Positions 9,259 through 17,089 of a stretch of 64,000 nt of DNA are shown here, in pieces. Positions within the stretch are counted from its first letter, which is position 1, and every line of letters begins with the position of its first letter. The position numbers and the translations under genes are program-made. The DNA is taken from the NCBI GenBank assembly GCA_011364965.1, contig RDOB01000002.1:467317-531316 (forward strand), in the 5' to 3' direction. A model generated the notes under the pieces. The model made no database searches and had not been told where the DNA came from. It saw only the letters and a list, made by a program, of their open reading frames with translations. The stretch is from Candidatus Heimdallarchaeota archaeon (GTDB lineage Archaea; Asgardarchaeota; Heimdallarchaeia; Hodarchaeales; Hodarchaeaceae).

Positions 9259-9356
9259 AGGAAATACATATTTTATTGACCTTTATGACAAATAACTTTT
9301 AAACAACATAGGGAGGTAAATACTATCTTGTTTTAAACAGATTGATTCATTTCTAG

Positions 9357-9389
9357 GCTTCAAGACCGAATCTATTAAGGAGCTGAAGC
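9357..9389 (+). promoter_or_regulatory. Hairpin in the leader of the ABC/FtsX cluster
   Basis: GCTTCA (9357-9362) pairs with TGAAGC (9384-9389) in the leader, ending 19 nt before the ATG at 9409. The spacer 9039-9408 otherwise holds the ACCCATAT copy and a GGGAGGT at 9311-9317 with no frame behind it. Confidence 0.3.
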
Positions 9390-9408
9390 TAAACATAAGG
9401 CGGTAAGT

Positions 9409-9774
9409 ATGTCTGAAACTGCTGTTCAGTGTCCATGTGGATATACAATTGAAGATTACAGAAATTATCTTCTACTCTATCTGAAAAAAGAAATGGAAGA
9501 AATAGATATTCTCTGTCCTAATGAATATTGCTATTTGCGAGAATTGGGATTTTTGAAGTTTAATGTAACAGAAACGGGTGAAATTAAGTTCAAAAAGGGG
9601 AGGTTTTATGCTCCTTTTGTAACTTGGAATGCAACTCGTATGTCTAGTGAAATGACAGTGAAAATTCTAAAACAACATTTAATCGATATTACAGAAAAAT
9701 CAGTTCGATGGGATAAGGTAAAGAGAGGCGCTATTTCGAAGAAACCAGAATCACAGAAGGAGGTTCTCAGTTGA
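9409..9774 (+). CDS. Small cysteine-containing protein of the ABC/FtsX cluster
   Basis: This 121-residue soluble protein is the first gene of the cluster. It has CPCG at residues 8-11 and CPNEYC about 30 residues later, which could form a zinc-binding site. I do not recognise the family. Its stop codon overlaps the TTG start of the FtsX-like permease, so the two are probably translationally coupled and work together. It may be a regulator or an adaptor of the transporter; this is inference from context only. The start is an ATG with GGCGGTAAGT just upstream. Confidence 0.6.
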   Translation: MSETAVQCPCGYTIEDYRNYLLLYLKKEMEEIDILCPNEYCYLRELGFLKFNVTETGEIKFKKGRFYAPFVTWNATRMSSEMTVKILKQHLIDITEKSVRWDKVKRGAISKKPESQKEVLS

Positions 9775-10373
9775 GTTTAGATTTACCTGAACCTCATTTT
9801 CCACTCTCTGATGTATTATATCTGTCATTTTCAAATATAAGACGAAGGTTCTTTCGTTCAGTTATTACCGCTTTGGGAATAATCCTTGGAATTGCCTTCA
9901 TGTCGGCATTATTAACTAATTCACTTACTTTAGGTCTCATGCGGGCGGAAACAGGTGTCGAAGCATATCAATATTGGTTAGTCGGGATTTCATTAATTGT
10001 TTGTTTCGGAGGTATTACCAATTCTATGTTAATGGCAGTAAATGAGAGAGTAAAGGAGATTGGCGTATATAAATGTATTGGAGGATTAGATTCTCATATT
10101 GTAAGGCTGTTTATTGCTGAGGCATTAATGCTAGGGATTCTAGGAGGTACCTTAGGCTCTTTCATTGGTATTTCTATGGGTATAGCTATTAATTTGAATC
10201 GATTTAGCTTTGAAGACCTTTATCCAGTATTAATGGAGAATTTATCTGTTTTAATACTTCTATTTGGATTTTGCTTAGTTATCTCTGTTGCATTAACTGC
10301 ATTAGCAACATTCATTCCTGCGAAACGTGCAGCAAATCTATCTCCAGCAGAAGCCCTTCGATATGAAAATTAG
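9771..10373 (+). CDS. Minimal FtsX/MacB-type permease lacking an extracellular domain
   Basis: The 200-residue protein shows only the membrane core of an FtsX-like permease. TM1 follows RRRFFRSVITALGIILGI. The short loop LTLGLMRAETGVEAYQY takes the place of the 150-250 residue extracellular domain usual in MacB/LolC. TM2 follows, then the coupling motif NERVKEIGVYKCIGG, TM3 and TM4, and the typical tail PAKRAANLSPAEALRYE. It starts at TTG 9771, overlapping the stop of the preceding gene. The two ATPases downstream would energise it. With only a half-size permease here, it may dimerise or pair with the FtsX domain of the fusion at 17090-21519. Confidence 0.85.
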   Translation: MSLDLPEPHFPLSDVLYLSFSNIRRRFFRSVITALGIILGIAFMSALLTNSLTLGLMRAETGVEAYQYWLVGISLIVCFGGITNSMLMAVNERVKEIGVYKCIGGLDSHIVRLFIAEALMLGILGGTLGSFIGISMGIAINLNRFSFEDLYPVLMENLSVLILLFGFCLVISVALTALATFIPAKRAANLSPAEALRYEN

Positions 10374-10387
10374 GAGCTGTTCCCAGC

Positions 10388-11110
10388 GTGAGCTTAACTG
10401 AATATGTAGTCGAAATATCTGATGTCTATAAAACCTATATGATGGGCAAAATAGAAATCCACGCGCTTCAAGGGATCACGTTCAAGATAAAACGTGGAGA
10501 ATATGTTAGTATAATGGGACCGAGTGGTTCAGGAAAGAGTACTATTTTTAATGCTGTCGGAGGTCTTGATATTGTTGACAGTGGCGAAATTTTCATAGAT
10601 CAAGTTGATATAGCTGAATTAGATGCTTATGAATTGGCTTGGTTACGTAATCGTAAAATTGGATATATTTTTCAAACTTTTAACCTGCTTTTGGCATTCT
10701 CTGCACAAGAAAACGTTGAAACACCCATGGTATTCGCAGGACTTCCTCGTGAAGAAAGAAGAAAGAAATCTAAAGAGCTTTTAAGGATAGTAGGTCTTGA
10801 ACATCGAATGAAAAATAAACCTGGACAATTAAGTGGTGGCCAACAGCAAAGAGTTGCAATTGCGAGGGCATTAGCGAATGATCCTGCAATTGTGCTAGCT
10901 GATGAACCGACAGCAAATTTAGATCTTGCAACAGGTCTTGAGGTTATTGACTTATTAAAAAAATTGAATTTGGAACAGGGAACCACGATAATCACGGCAA
11001 CACACGATTTAAAAATGATTAATATTAGTGATAGAATTATTTGGGTTCGTGATGGACGAGTAGACCGTATTGAAGATCGTGCTGATGTTCAAATTAGCGC
11101 AATATCATAA
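10388..11110 (+). CDS. ABC transporter ATPase, LolD/MacB type (first of a pair)
   Basis: The 240-residue nucleotide-binding subunit has Walker A GPSGSGKST, a Q-loop in YIFQTFNLL, signature [15 protein letters not shown], Walker B IVLADEPTANLD and switch His in TATHDLKM. The LolD/MacB subgroup powers mechanotransmission through FtsX-like permeases rather than ordinary channel transport (family knowledge). It starts at GTG 10388; GGAG lies at the stop codon of the permease. It is followed within 10 bp by a second ATPase of the same subgroup, an uncommon duplication that suggests a heterodimeric NBD pair. Confidence 0.93.
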   Translation: MSLTEYVVEISDVYKTYMMGKIEIHALQGITFKIKRGEYVSIMGPSGSGKSTIFNAVGGLDIVDSGEIFIDQVDIAELDAYELAWLRNRKIGYIFQTFNLLLAFSAQENVETPMVFAGLPREERRKKSKELLRIVGLEHRMKNKPGQLSGGQQQRVAIARALANDPAIVLADEPTANLDLATGLEVIDLLKKLNLEQGTTIITATHDLKMINISDRIIWVRDGRVDRIEDRADVQISAIS

Positions 11111-11120
11111 GGTGAGTAGG

Positions 11121-11852
11121 ATGACTGAAGAGATTACAATTCGGATGGAAAATGTTAAAAAAATTTTCATGATGGGGACAGAGGAAGTTCAAGCTCTCCG
11201 AGGCATAAACCTACAAATTCCCCGCGGTGAATTTCATGTTATTATGGGTCCATCCGGCTCTGGAAAAACGACTTTTTTGAACATGGTTGGAGCTCTGGAT
11301 GTACCTACAGAGGGAGAGGTTTACTTTGAAGATGTTCCATTATCAAGTTTGAATAAGAAACAGCTCGCTTCTTTAAGATCATATAAGATTGGGTTCATTT
11401 TCCAGACTTTCAATCTTGTTCCTGTAATAACTGCTTTAGAAAATGTCTCTCTTCCTTTAGTATTCCAAAATTACTCTCGTGAAGAGCGGAAAAGACGAGC
11501 TGAAAGCATTTTAAAGCGCGTGGGGTTGGGGGATAGATTAAATCATACTCCAGATGAATTATCAGGGGGACAGCAGCAACGAGTAGCTATTGCGCGCGCT
11601 TTAGCTGGTGAACCTAGTTTAATATTAGCTGATGAACCTACAGGTAATCTTGACCTTGCTACTGGATTTCAAATTGTAGAATTATTACGCGAATTATGTC
11701 AAGAGACTGGAGTGACTGTTATTAATTCTACTCATGATTTAAAGCTTATAGATATTGCAGATCGCATTTCATGGTTACGAGATGGAGAAATTACACGTAC
11801 CCAAGAGAAATTGGATGTCTCAATAACTGCTGCAGATGTTAGAATAAATTAG
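11121..11852 (+). CDS. ABC transporter ATPase, LolD/MacB type (second of a pair)
   Basis: The 243-residue paralogue of the preceding ATPase has [44 protein letters not shown] and STHDLKLID. All ATP-binding and hydrolysis motifs are intact. The frame is open to 11070, overlapping the previous gene, but GGTGAG at 11111-11116 is well placed for the ATG at 11121 ([14 protein letters not shown]), which also matches the family N-terminus. Tandem intact ATPases next to one small permease suggest either a heterodimer or that each serves a different FtsX protein in the locus. Confidence 0.93.
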   Translation: MTEEITIRMENVKKIFMMGTEEVQALRGINLQIPRGEFHVIMGPSGSGKTTFLNMVGALDVPTEGEVYFEDVPLSSLNKKQLASLRSYKIGFIFQTFNLVPVITALENVSLPLVFQNYSREERKRRAESILKRVGLGDRLNHTPDELSGGQQQRVAIARALAGEPSLILADEPTGNLDLATGFQIVELLRELCQETGVTVINSTHDLKLIDIADRISWLRDGEITRTQEKLDVSITAADVRIN

Positions 11853-11936
11853 TATAGAAGAAAATCAAAAGCGGAAGAAAAAAAAGAGAGAAAAACTGGT
11901 TAAAACTAATAATTAACAAAATGGATGTGAGAAAAA

Positions 11937-12143
11937 TTGGCTGATGTTGGAAGAATAATTTCAAGGTACGGAGACTATATTGCAATAGTATGTATAGTAT
12001 TAGCTGTGGTGATGGCTATTCTCAGTGCGGATCTAAAGACTATATTCGGAGAGCTTTTGCTCTTTATTATTGAAATAGCTTTATTTATTATTATTATTGC
12101 AACAGCAATACTAGGTCAGAGGATATCAAAACCAACAGGATAA
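11937..12143 (+). CDS. Small two-helix membrane protein
   Basis: The 68-residue protein has two predicted membrane helices (IAIVCIVLAVVMAIL and LLLFIIEIALFIIIIATAIL) joined by a short loop with SADLKTIFGE. It starts at TTG 11937 with GGATGTGAG upstream. It is the last gene of the ABC/FtsX cluster, after an 84-bp gap, and may be an accessory subunit of that transporter. No family is recognised. Confidence 0.6.
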   Translation: MADVGRIISRYGDYIAIVCIVLAVVMAILSADLKTIFGELLLFIIEIALFIIIIATAILGQRISKPTG

Positions 12144-12155
12144 TTTATGAGATCC

Positions 12156-12192
12156 ATTTAGAGGTTAAATTAAATAAATTTAACCTCTAGAT
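12156..12192. terminator. Perfect bidirectional hairpin between convergent genes
   Basis: TAGAGGTTAAATT (12159-12171) and its exact complement (12177-12189) form a 13-bp stem with a 5-nt loop, extendable to 16 pairs with one wobble. It covers the stop codon and last codons of the minus-strand gene. It fits a terminator serving both directions. Confidence 0.6.
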
Positions 12193-14605
12193 AGAGTACA
12201 TCATTTTCATTCAAATCTAGCAAAAATGAGTTATTTTCAAGAATTCTATACTTCTCAAGTTCTTGAAGGAAATCATTTTTCCTGATTCTTTTTATTTTAA
12301 CGCTTTTTGTTTCCCCACACTTCTGATTAAATGTAATTTTGACTTCTTTATTGTGTGGGATTGGATTATAAATCAAAAAGGAAATTTCTTTTTGTGGGAA
12401 CTCATTCAAATCTATGAAATTAAATAGATCTAGATTTAGGACCAATATCTCTGGATCATTACACTTTGCTATAGCCTCAAACATAAGATAAAGCCAGATT
12501 ACTTCTCCTGCGCCATAAATTTCACGTCCGAGTATACCTGTTCTTTTTCCTTTTGGAATGAAACTCTGAGTCGAGGAAAAATGAGGTGCGGTTTCTAGCA
12601 TTTCAAGATCTTCAAAAGGTATGAATTTACATGGGCTCTCGATACGGGGAGGATAAATAAATTCTTTTTCTAAAACTTCTGAAAAATAATAAAAACTGTT
12701 TATTCTTATTAAATTAAAGAATTTAAGAAGACCCAAAGGAAAATCGTTTCCCTTTTCGATCTTAGTTTTAAGAAGTTTAAGCAATGGAAATATTGATTCT
12801 ACGTTCTCTTTCATAGCAGGATAACGGATCCCCACACAAGCCATGACTAAACCCAAATTACTTCTCTTATTTTTCCAGTTGAAAGCTTCTGTGTTATCTT
12901 CATACCAATAGAACATTCGAGTTTCATTTAATGCAGTTAAATTAGCAAAATCAAGATACTTATCCTCTCCTGTAAGGTTATATAATTCAGTTAAGCCAGC
13001 AACTCCATAAGCAAGTTCTAAAGGTTCCCAAAATAATTCATCAGGAGAGAAACTGATAAATTTATCTGCAGCCTTTCGTGCTTCAGTTAAATATACTGAA
13101 TCAGAGAATAAAGAATATGCTTGGATCATAATATAGATGTGAATTCCTAAGCAGGCATAATTCTTAGCAATAAGTGTCCAATCCATGTTCTGTTTTCCTC
13201 GATGATCTATATAGGATCTTAATCTTCCTTCGTCCTTTTCAAGGGCAATTTTAAGAGGTTGAAGCGAAAAAGGATCGTAAAAAGCTGTGATCTCATAACC
13301 ATGCTTTTCTACGAATTCAATTGATTTATTAGCCATATTTCTAAAGGTTTCGATGTAAGTATTTTTCTCACCTAAAATGAGGGATTGTAGCCGAATTAAC
13401 CATGCGAAACGTAAAATAGGTTCGAAAAAGTACCAAGAATCCCCTATTGATATGCGAGAAGGTTTTATAATTTTAATTTGCATATTCTCCTGATCAATGA
13501 TTAGACCGTTATACAAGTAATTCTCTTTCTCATCAATGAAGTCCTTTACAGCAGAGATTGTGCGTCTTATGTGATTTTCCTGTTGTTTGTTACTATGCAA
13601 TTTTAAGAAGAGAATCCAAGGAGGAAGAATGTCCAACATAGTCATAGTTTCTGCTGCAAATTGGGATTTTTTTATCCCCTTTCGACGTTGCTTTTCAGAT
13701 TCATCTTGTACATATGCGAAGTATTTGGGAGCCTGCGGGTCAACCCAGCAATATTTCTCTTTTAATAAGTCGTTGATGCATTGTTGGCTAAAGTAAGTCC
13801 ATGTCAAGTCTTTTTGGGGAAGATTTTGAGGAAAAGGAATAAAGCTAGGTAGTAATTCAAAACTGCGAGTAACCAGATTACGAACAGCTTCCCATTGATT
13901 GGAAATATTTTCATGATATTCTTGTGAAATAAGAAAATTATAGTTTAAACGATTTTGAGGAGGAATTTTTACTTGTTTTGGTAATTGAACCCGATTAAGC
14001 AATCCAAATACACCTTCAGGACGAAAGGCACATTCATAAATTGAGAAACGCTCAATCGTCTCTGGATTCATCCATTGCATTTCAGAAAAATCTACAAAAA
14101 AGTAAGTGGATAATGATGAGTTAGTATTCCATAAGTAACAAGCAGGCATATCATTGGATTTCCATTCATCTGTGTGAGGTGTATGGCGCGTAGGTTGGTT
14201 AACAAAAATATGGTTTTTATCCTGTCTGGAAGAAGTGGAGGTCATTAAAGTAACTTCAGGAGCAAATTTATCGATCATTATTTCTTTCTTGGTAATAAGA
14301 GTAATTTTAAAATAAAACCAGAGTGTCTCTTTTAGAAATTTTTCAACACTTAATTCAATAATGTATCGATTATCGGTAAGAGAGGAAATAATTATATCAA
14401 TTTTTTCTAAAGATGAATTATTTTCTATAATTTTTAGTTTAGTTTTTCCAAATTGCTTTACAAACGAACTTATATTCCAATTAAAATTATTTATCCACAC
14501 TCTATTATGTAATAGCTGCAATGAAATATTGTACTCCTCTTCCATTTTAATAAGTTGGATTTTATGACTTTGAGTCATAATTTCTGATATGATTTGCGTT
14601 CGCAT
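12170..14605 (-). CDS. Cytosolic alpha-helical toroid protein, glycoside-hydrolase/lyase-like (paralogue of 29452-31401)
   Basis: 811 residues with no signal peptide or membrane anchor. The first ~240 residues are beta-rich; the rest is helical with repeated aromatic-rich helix pairs (DSWYFFEPILRFAWLIR, ELAYGVAGLTELYNLTGE, IYIMIQAYSLF), typical of (alpha/alpha) toroid carbohydrate enzymes. The C-terminal third matches the extracellular protein at 29452-31401: FIPFEDLEM against YIPYEDIDY, and GREIYGAGEVIWL against GKEIYGAGETFWL. No named GH or PL family is claimed. Likely role: intracellular processing of imported glycan. GGAAGT precedes the ATG at 14605; ATGs at 14575 and 14545 are alternatives. 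Confidence 0.6.
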   Translation of the reverse strand: MRTQIISEIMTQSHKIQLIKMEEEYNISLQLLHNRVWINNFNWNISSFVKQFGKTKLKIIENNSSLEKIDIIISSLTDNRYIIELSVEKFLKETLWFYFKITLITKKEIMIDKFAPEVTLMTSTSSRQDKNHIFVNQPTRHTPHTDEWKSNDMPACYLWNTNSSLSTYFFVDFSEMQWMNPETIERFSIYECAFRPEGVFGLLNRVQLPKQVKIPPQNRLNYNFLISQEYHENISNQWEAVRNLVTRSFELLPSFIPFPQNLPQKDLTWTYFSQQCINDLLKEKYCWVDPQAPKYFAYVQDESEKQRRKGIKKSQFAAETMTMLDILPPWILFLKLHSNKQQENHIRRTISAVKDFIDEKENYLYNGLIIDQENMQIKIIKPSRISIGDSWYFFEPILRFAWLIRLQSLILGEKNTYIETFRNMANKSIEFVEKHGYEITAFYDPFSLQPLKIALEKDEGRLRSYIDHRGKQNMDWTLIAKNYACLGIHIYIMIQAYSLFSDSVYLTEARKAADKFISFSPDELFWEPLELAYGVAGLTELYNLTGEDKYLDFANLTALNETRMFYWYEDNTEAFNWKNKRSNLGLVMACVGIRYPAMKENVESIFPLLKLLKTKIEKGNDFPLGLLKFFNLIRINSFYYFSEVLEKEFIYPPRIESPCKFIPFEDLEMLETAPHFSSTQSFIPKGKRTGILGREIYGAGEVIWLYLMFEAIAKCNDPEILVLNLDLFNFIDLNEFPQKEISFLIYNPIPHNKEVKITFNQKCGETKSVKIKRIRKNDFLQELEKYRILENNSFLLDLNENDVLYLEVKFI

Positions 14606-14766
14606 ACAAGTTACTTCCGATTGGAACCTTTACAGTCTTAATAACCTACATTTTATTAATAAAATTTAATATTATCTGTTAAGATCGAACATACTTTAAA
14701 ATAAATATATTGCGTGTTTCTCTCGAGAGAATTACAGCAAAAACATTGAAATTATTTCAGTCCCTC

Positions 14767-14787
14767 ACCCAGATATCAGATATGGGT
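14767..14787. promoter_or_regulatory. Shared ACCCATAT motif, copy 2, near-palindromic, at a divergent promoter
   Basis: ACCCA at 14767-14771 faces ATATGGGT at 14780-14787. Read on the minus strand it is TTACTTACCCATATC, matching the copies at 9251 and 26658. The full ACCCATAT copy points to the minus-strand toroid gene (174 nt to its start), and the degenerate half points to the OPT-like gene at 14820. It may therefore control both. Confidence 0.55.
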
Positions 14788-14819
14788 AAGTAAAATTGCA
14801 TAAAATTTAATAAATAAAC

Positions 14820-17072
14820 TTGAAAGTAAGTTATAACTCGTTAAATGATAGAATATTATCTGCTCAAGTGCCTGTGATTCCTATGAGTTTAGAAAGTAAT
14901 GTTAAAGATTCTTCTGTAGATCCTGAATACGAATCAAGCGAATCTTATGAAGAATATATGAAACCTGAGACTGGATTAACCAAAAGATCTTTGATTATTG
15001 CATTAGCTACCCTCTTGATTTGGGGATTAATAAATATCTTTGCAGGGAATTTTGGAGATGCCCCTACGATATTGATTGAAGAAATGTCAATCCTTTTTCC
15101 ATTTTTCTTACTAATTTTTGGTTTACAAGCCCTTGAAAGAATTCGATTACGCGGTATGAAATTAACACGACAGGAATTATCCTTTATATGGGCAATGTTG
15201 ATCGTAGGAATACCTATTACTAGTTCTGGATTTTTAGCTGGTCGTTTATTATTAAATGCAATGTTCACTCACCAAGATGAGGCTCTTTCCCCTCCAAGCG
15301 GTTGGGGTCCCTTTTTCTGGGCACCATCGCTGGAAGAAATCAATCGTGCATATGAGGGTGGCGCATTTCCTAATTATGCAGAGTGGGTTCTTCCACTTGC
15401 ATTTTGGGCCGTTACTTGTATTGCTTGGGCATTTATGTGCTTGTTTTTAATACAGATTTTTCGAAAACCATGGGTAGATGTTGAACGTCTAGCGTTTCCC
15501 CTTGCTCAGCCAGTACAAGAGCTACTTGAAGCTCCCTATGCTCCCTTGAAAGAGAAAAATAAGAGATATTTCTGGTTTGCCATAGGAGCGTTATTAGGTG
15601 TCATATACGCTTCATTTGAATTTTTAAGATCTGTGTTTCAAATTGATTTATTTGAAAATATAGATATTTTTGGATTTGTACCTGGTAGAGCCTGGATGAT
15701 AGATATTGACCTAGGGAGCGAGTTTGGATTGAGTCAATTTTTACCAAATGCTTACTTAGAAGCTCGGCCTGAACCTATAATGATTGCTGCTTTTCTTCTA
15801 GTTTCACTTAATGTTCTTCTATCAGGGTTGATTTTCTATTTATTGTTCTGGGTTCTCATTCCAGTTTTTGAGACAGAATTCGGAATTATTGATCCCCCTA
15901 CGATAGCTGCGTCTCCTCCTGATATTGATCTCGGATTTGCACGTTTAGGAGGAATCTCTCTATTTGCTTTCGGAGAATTTGGTATGTTCTTTGGAATAGC
16001 TATTTGGGCAATAATTCTCCAAAGAAAGTATCTTGCTCGTAGTATTCGTGCAATTTGGGATCATTCAGTTATTGACGAATCAGGGGAACCAATTTCCTAC
16101 AGAACTGCTTATTTAGGTTTGATTATTTGTACACTGGTATTCTTTCTCGCTCTAATATTAAGCGGGTCCCCCATCAATGGTGCTATTTACACTGTTCTTT
16201 TTCTAATAATTGGCTATATTGCTGGGGCGCGGGTTCGGGCAGAAACTGCAGGAGCTGGAATAGGTCATCCTGGATACATACATTTACATGGTATGCATTC
16301 TGTTAGAGTGATTATAGGGACTGAAAACGCGCAAACCCCCGGTTTCTATGTTACTTCTATGTGGATGCAATTTTTCCAAAGAGATGCTGCTCCTACAAGT
16401 CCAGCAATCTCCGCTTTGGAGGCATATAACGTTGCTCGTGTAACAAATACACGCACGAGGGATATTTTCGTAGCCCAAAGTGTCGGAATTATCTCAATTA
16501 TCCTTTTATGTATCGTTGCATGGCCGATTCTTGCATATGCTTATGGATTAGCAAATGAATGGTCAGCTGAGGCAGGACATAATCTGGATTATAGTGAGTC
16601 ATCACTTGAGCTAGCCACTGGAGGATTCTGGGATCATAGATCATATGGAATAGAAATTTGGGGTCAAGCGATTTTAGGAATGATATTTGCCATTGGATTG
16701 AATGTCCTTCGATTAAGTCGTCCTTGGTTACCTTTAAACCCCATTGTTGCTCCTATTCTACTTAGTATGCGTGGTCCATATTGGTGGCTTCCAATGTTGA
16801 TTGCTTACTTAATCAAATTTACAACAGTAAGAATTGGAGGAACCCGTGCTTATACTACATATCTACTTCCTGCAGCAGTAGGGTACTTGGTAGGTACTGC
16901 TGGTATCTGGGGATATTCACTCGTTTCTGTTATGATTCCAACTATATTCCCATTCTTGTTATTCAATCCATTGATTGAAACACTCTATTATAATGTACTT
17001 GTACTCGGGATTTGGGCTTTAGCTATCATTACAATAATAGGCTTCTTAGTATATAGATTGACACGAAGATAG
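14820..17072 (+). CDS. OPT-like multi-pass membrane transporter (DUF6785/DUF6784 type)
   Basis: 750 residues with about 14 predicted membrane helices. The signature VERLAFPLAQPVQELLEAP, the preceding LTRQELSFIWAML, and the later GARVRAETAGAGIG followed by NVARVTNTR match large uncharacterised membrane proteins related to oligopeptide transporters (OPT), known in planctomycetes near polysaccharide-degradation genes (from memory). Probable role: secondary transporter for oligosaccharides or another locus product; the substrate is unknown. The start is uncertain: TTG 14820 has no Shine-Dalgarno, and the in-frame ATG at 14883 (MSLESNVK) would be closer to the usual motif-to-start distance in this locus. 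The M28-like/FtsX fusion follows after 17 bp. Confidence 0.75.
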   Translation: MKVSYNSLNDRILSAQVPVIPMSLESNVKDSSVDPEYESSESYEEYMKPETGLTKRSLIIALATLLIWGLINIFAGNFGDAPTILIEEMSILFPFFLLIFGLQALERIRLRGMKLTRQELSFIWAMLIVGIPITSSGFLAGRLLLNAMFTHQDEALSPPSGWGPFFWAPSLEEINRAYEGGAFPNYAEWVLPLAFWAVTCIAWAFMCLFLIQIFRKPWVDVERLAFPLAQPVQELLEAPYAPLKEKNKRYFWFAIGALLGVIYASFEFLRSVFQIDLFENIDIFGFVPGRAWMIDIDLGSEFGLSQFLPNAYLEARPEPIMIAAFLLVSLNVLLSGLIFYLLFWVLIPVFETEFGIIDPPTIAASPPDIDLGFARLGGISLFAFGEFGMFFGIAIWAIILQRKYLARSIRAIWDHSVIDESGEPISYRTAYLGLIICTLVFFLALILSGSPINGAIYTVLFLIIGYIAGARVRAETAGAGIGHPGYIHLHGMHSVRVIIGTENAQTPGFYVTSMWMQFFQRDAAPTSPAISALEAYNVARVTNTRTRDIFVAQSVGIISIILLCIVAWPILAYAYGLANEWSAEAGHNLDYSESSLELATGGFWDHRSYGIEIWGQAILGMIFAIGLNVLRLSRPWLPLNPIVAPILLSMRGPYWWLPMLIAYLIKFTTVRIGGTRAYTTYLLPAAVGYLVGTAGIWGYSLVSVMIPTIFPFLLFNPLIETLYYNVLVLGIWALAIITIIGFLVYRLTRR

Positions 17073-17089
17073 GAATTAGTGAGTAGAAA

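Noticed and set aside
9311..9330. GGGAGGT followed by TTG
   Set aside because: The TTG frame ends after two codons; no product is possible.
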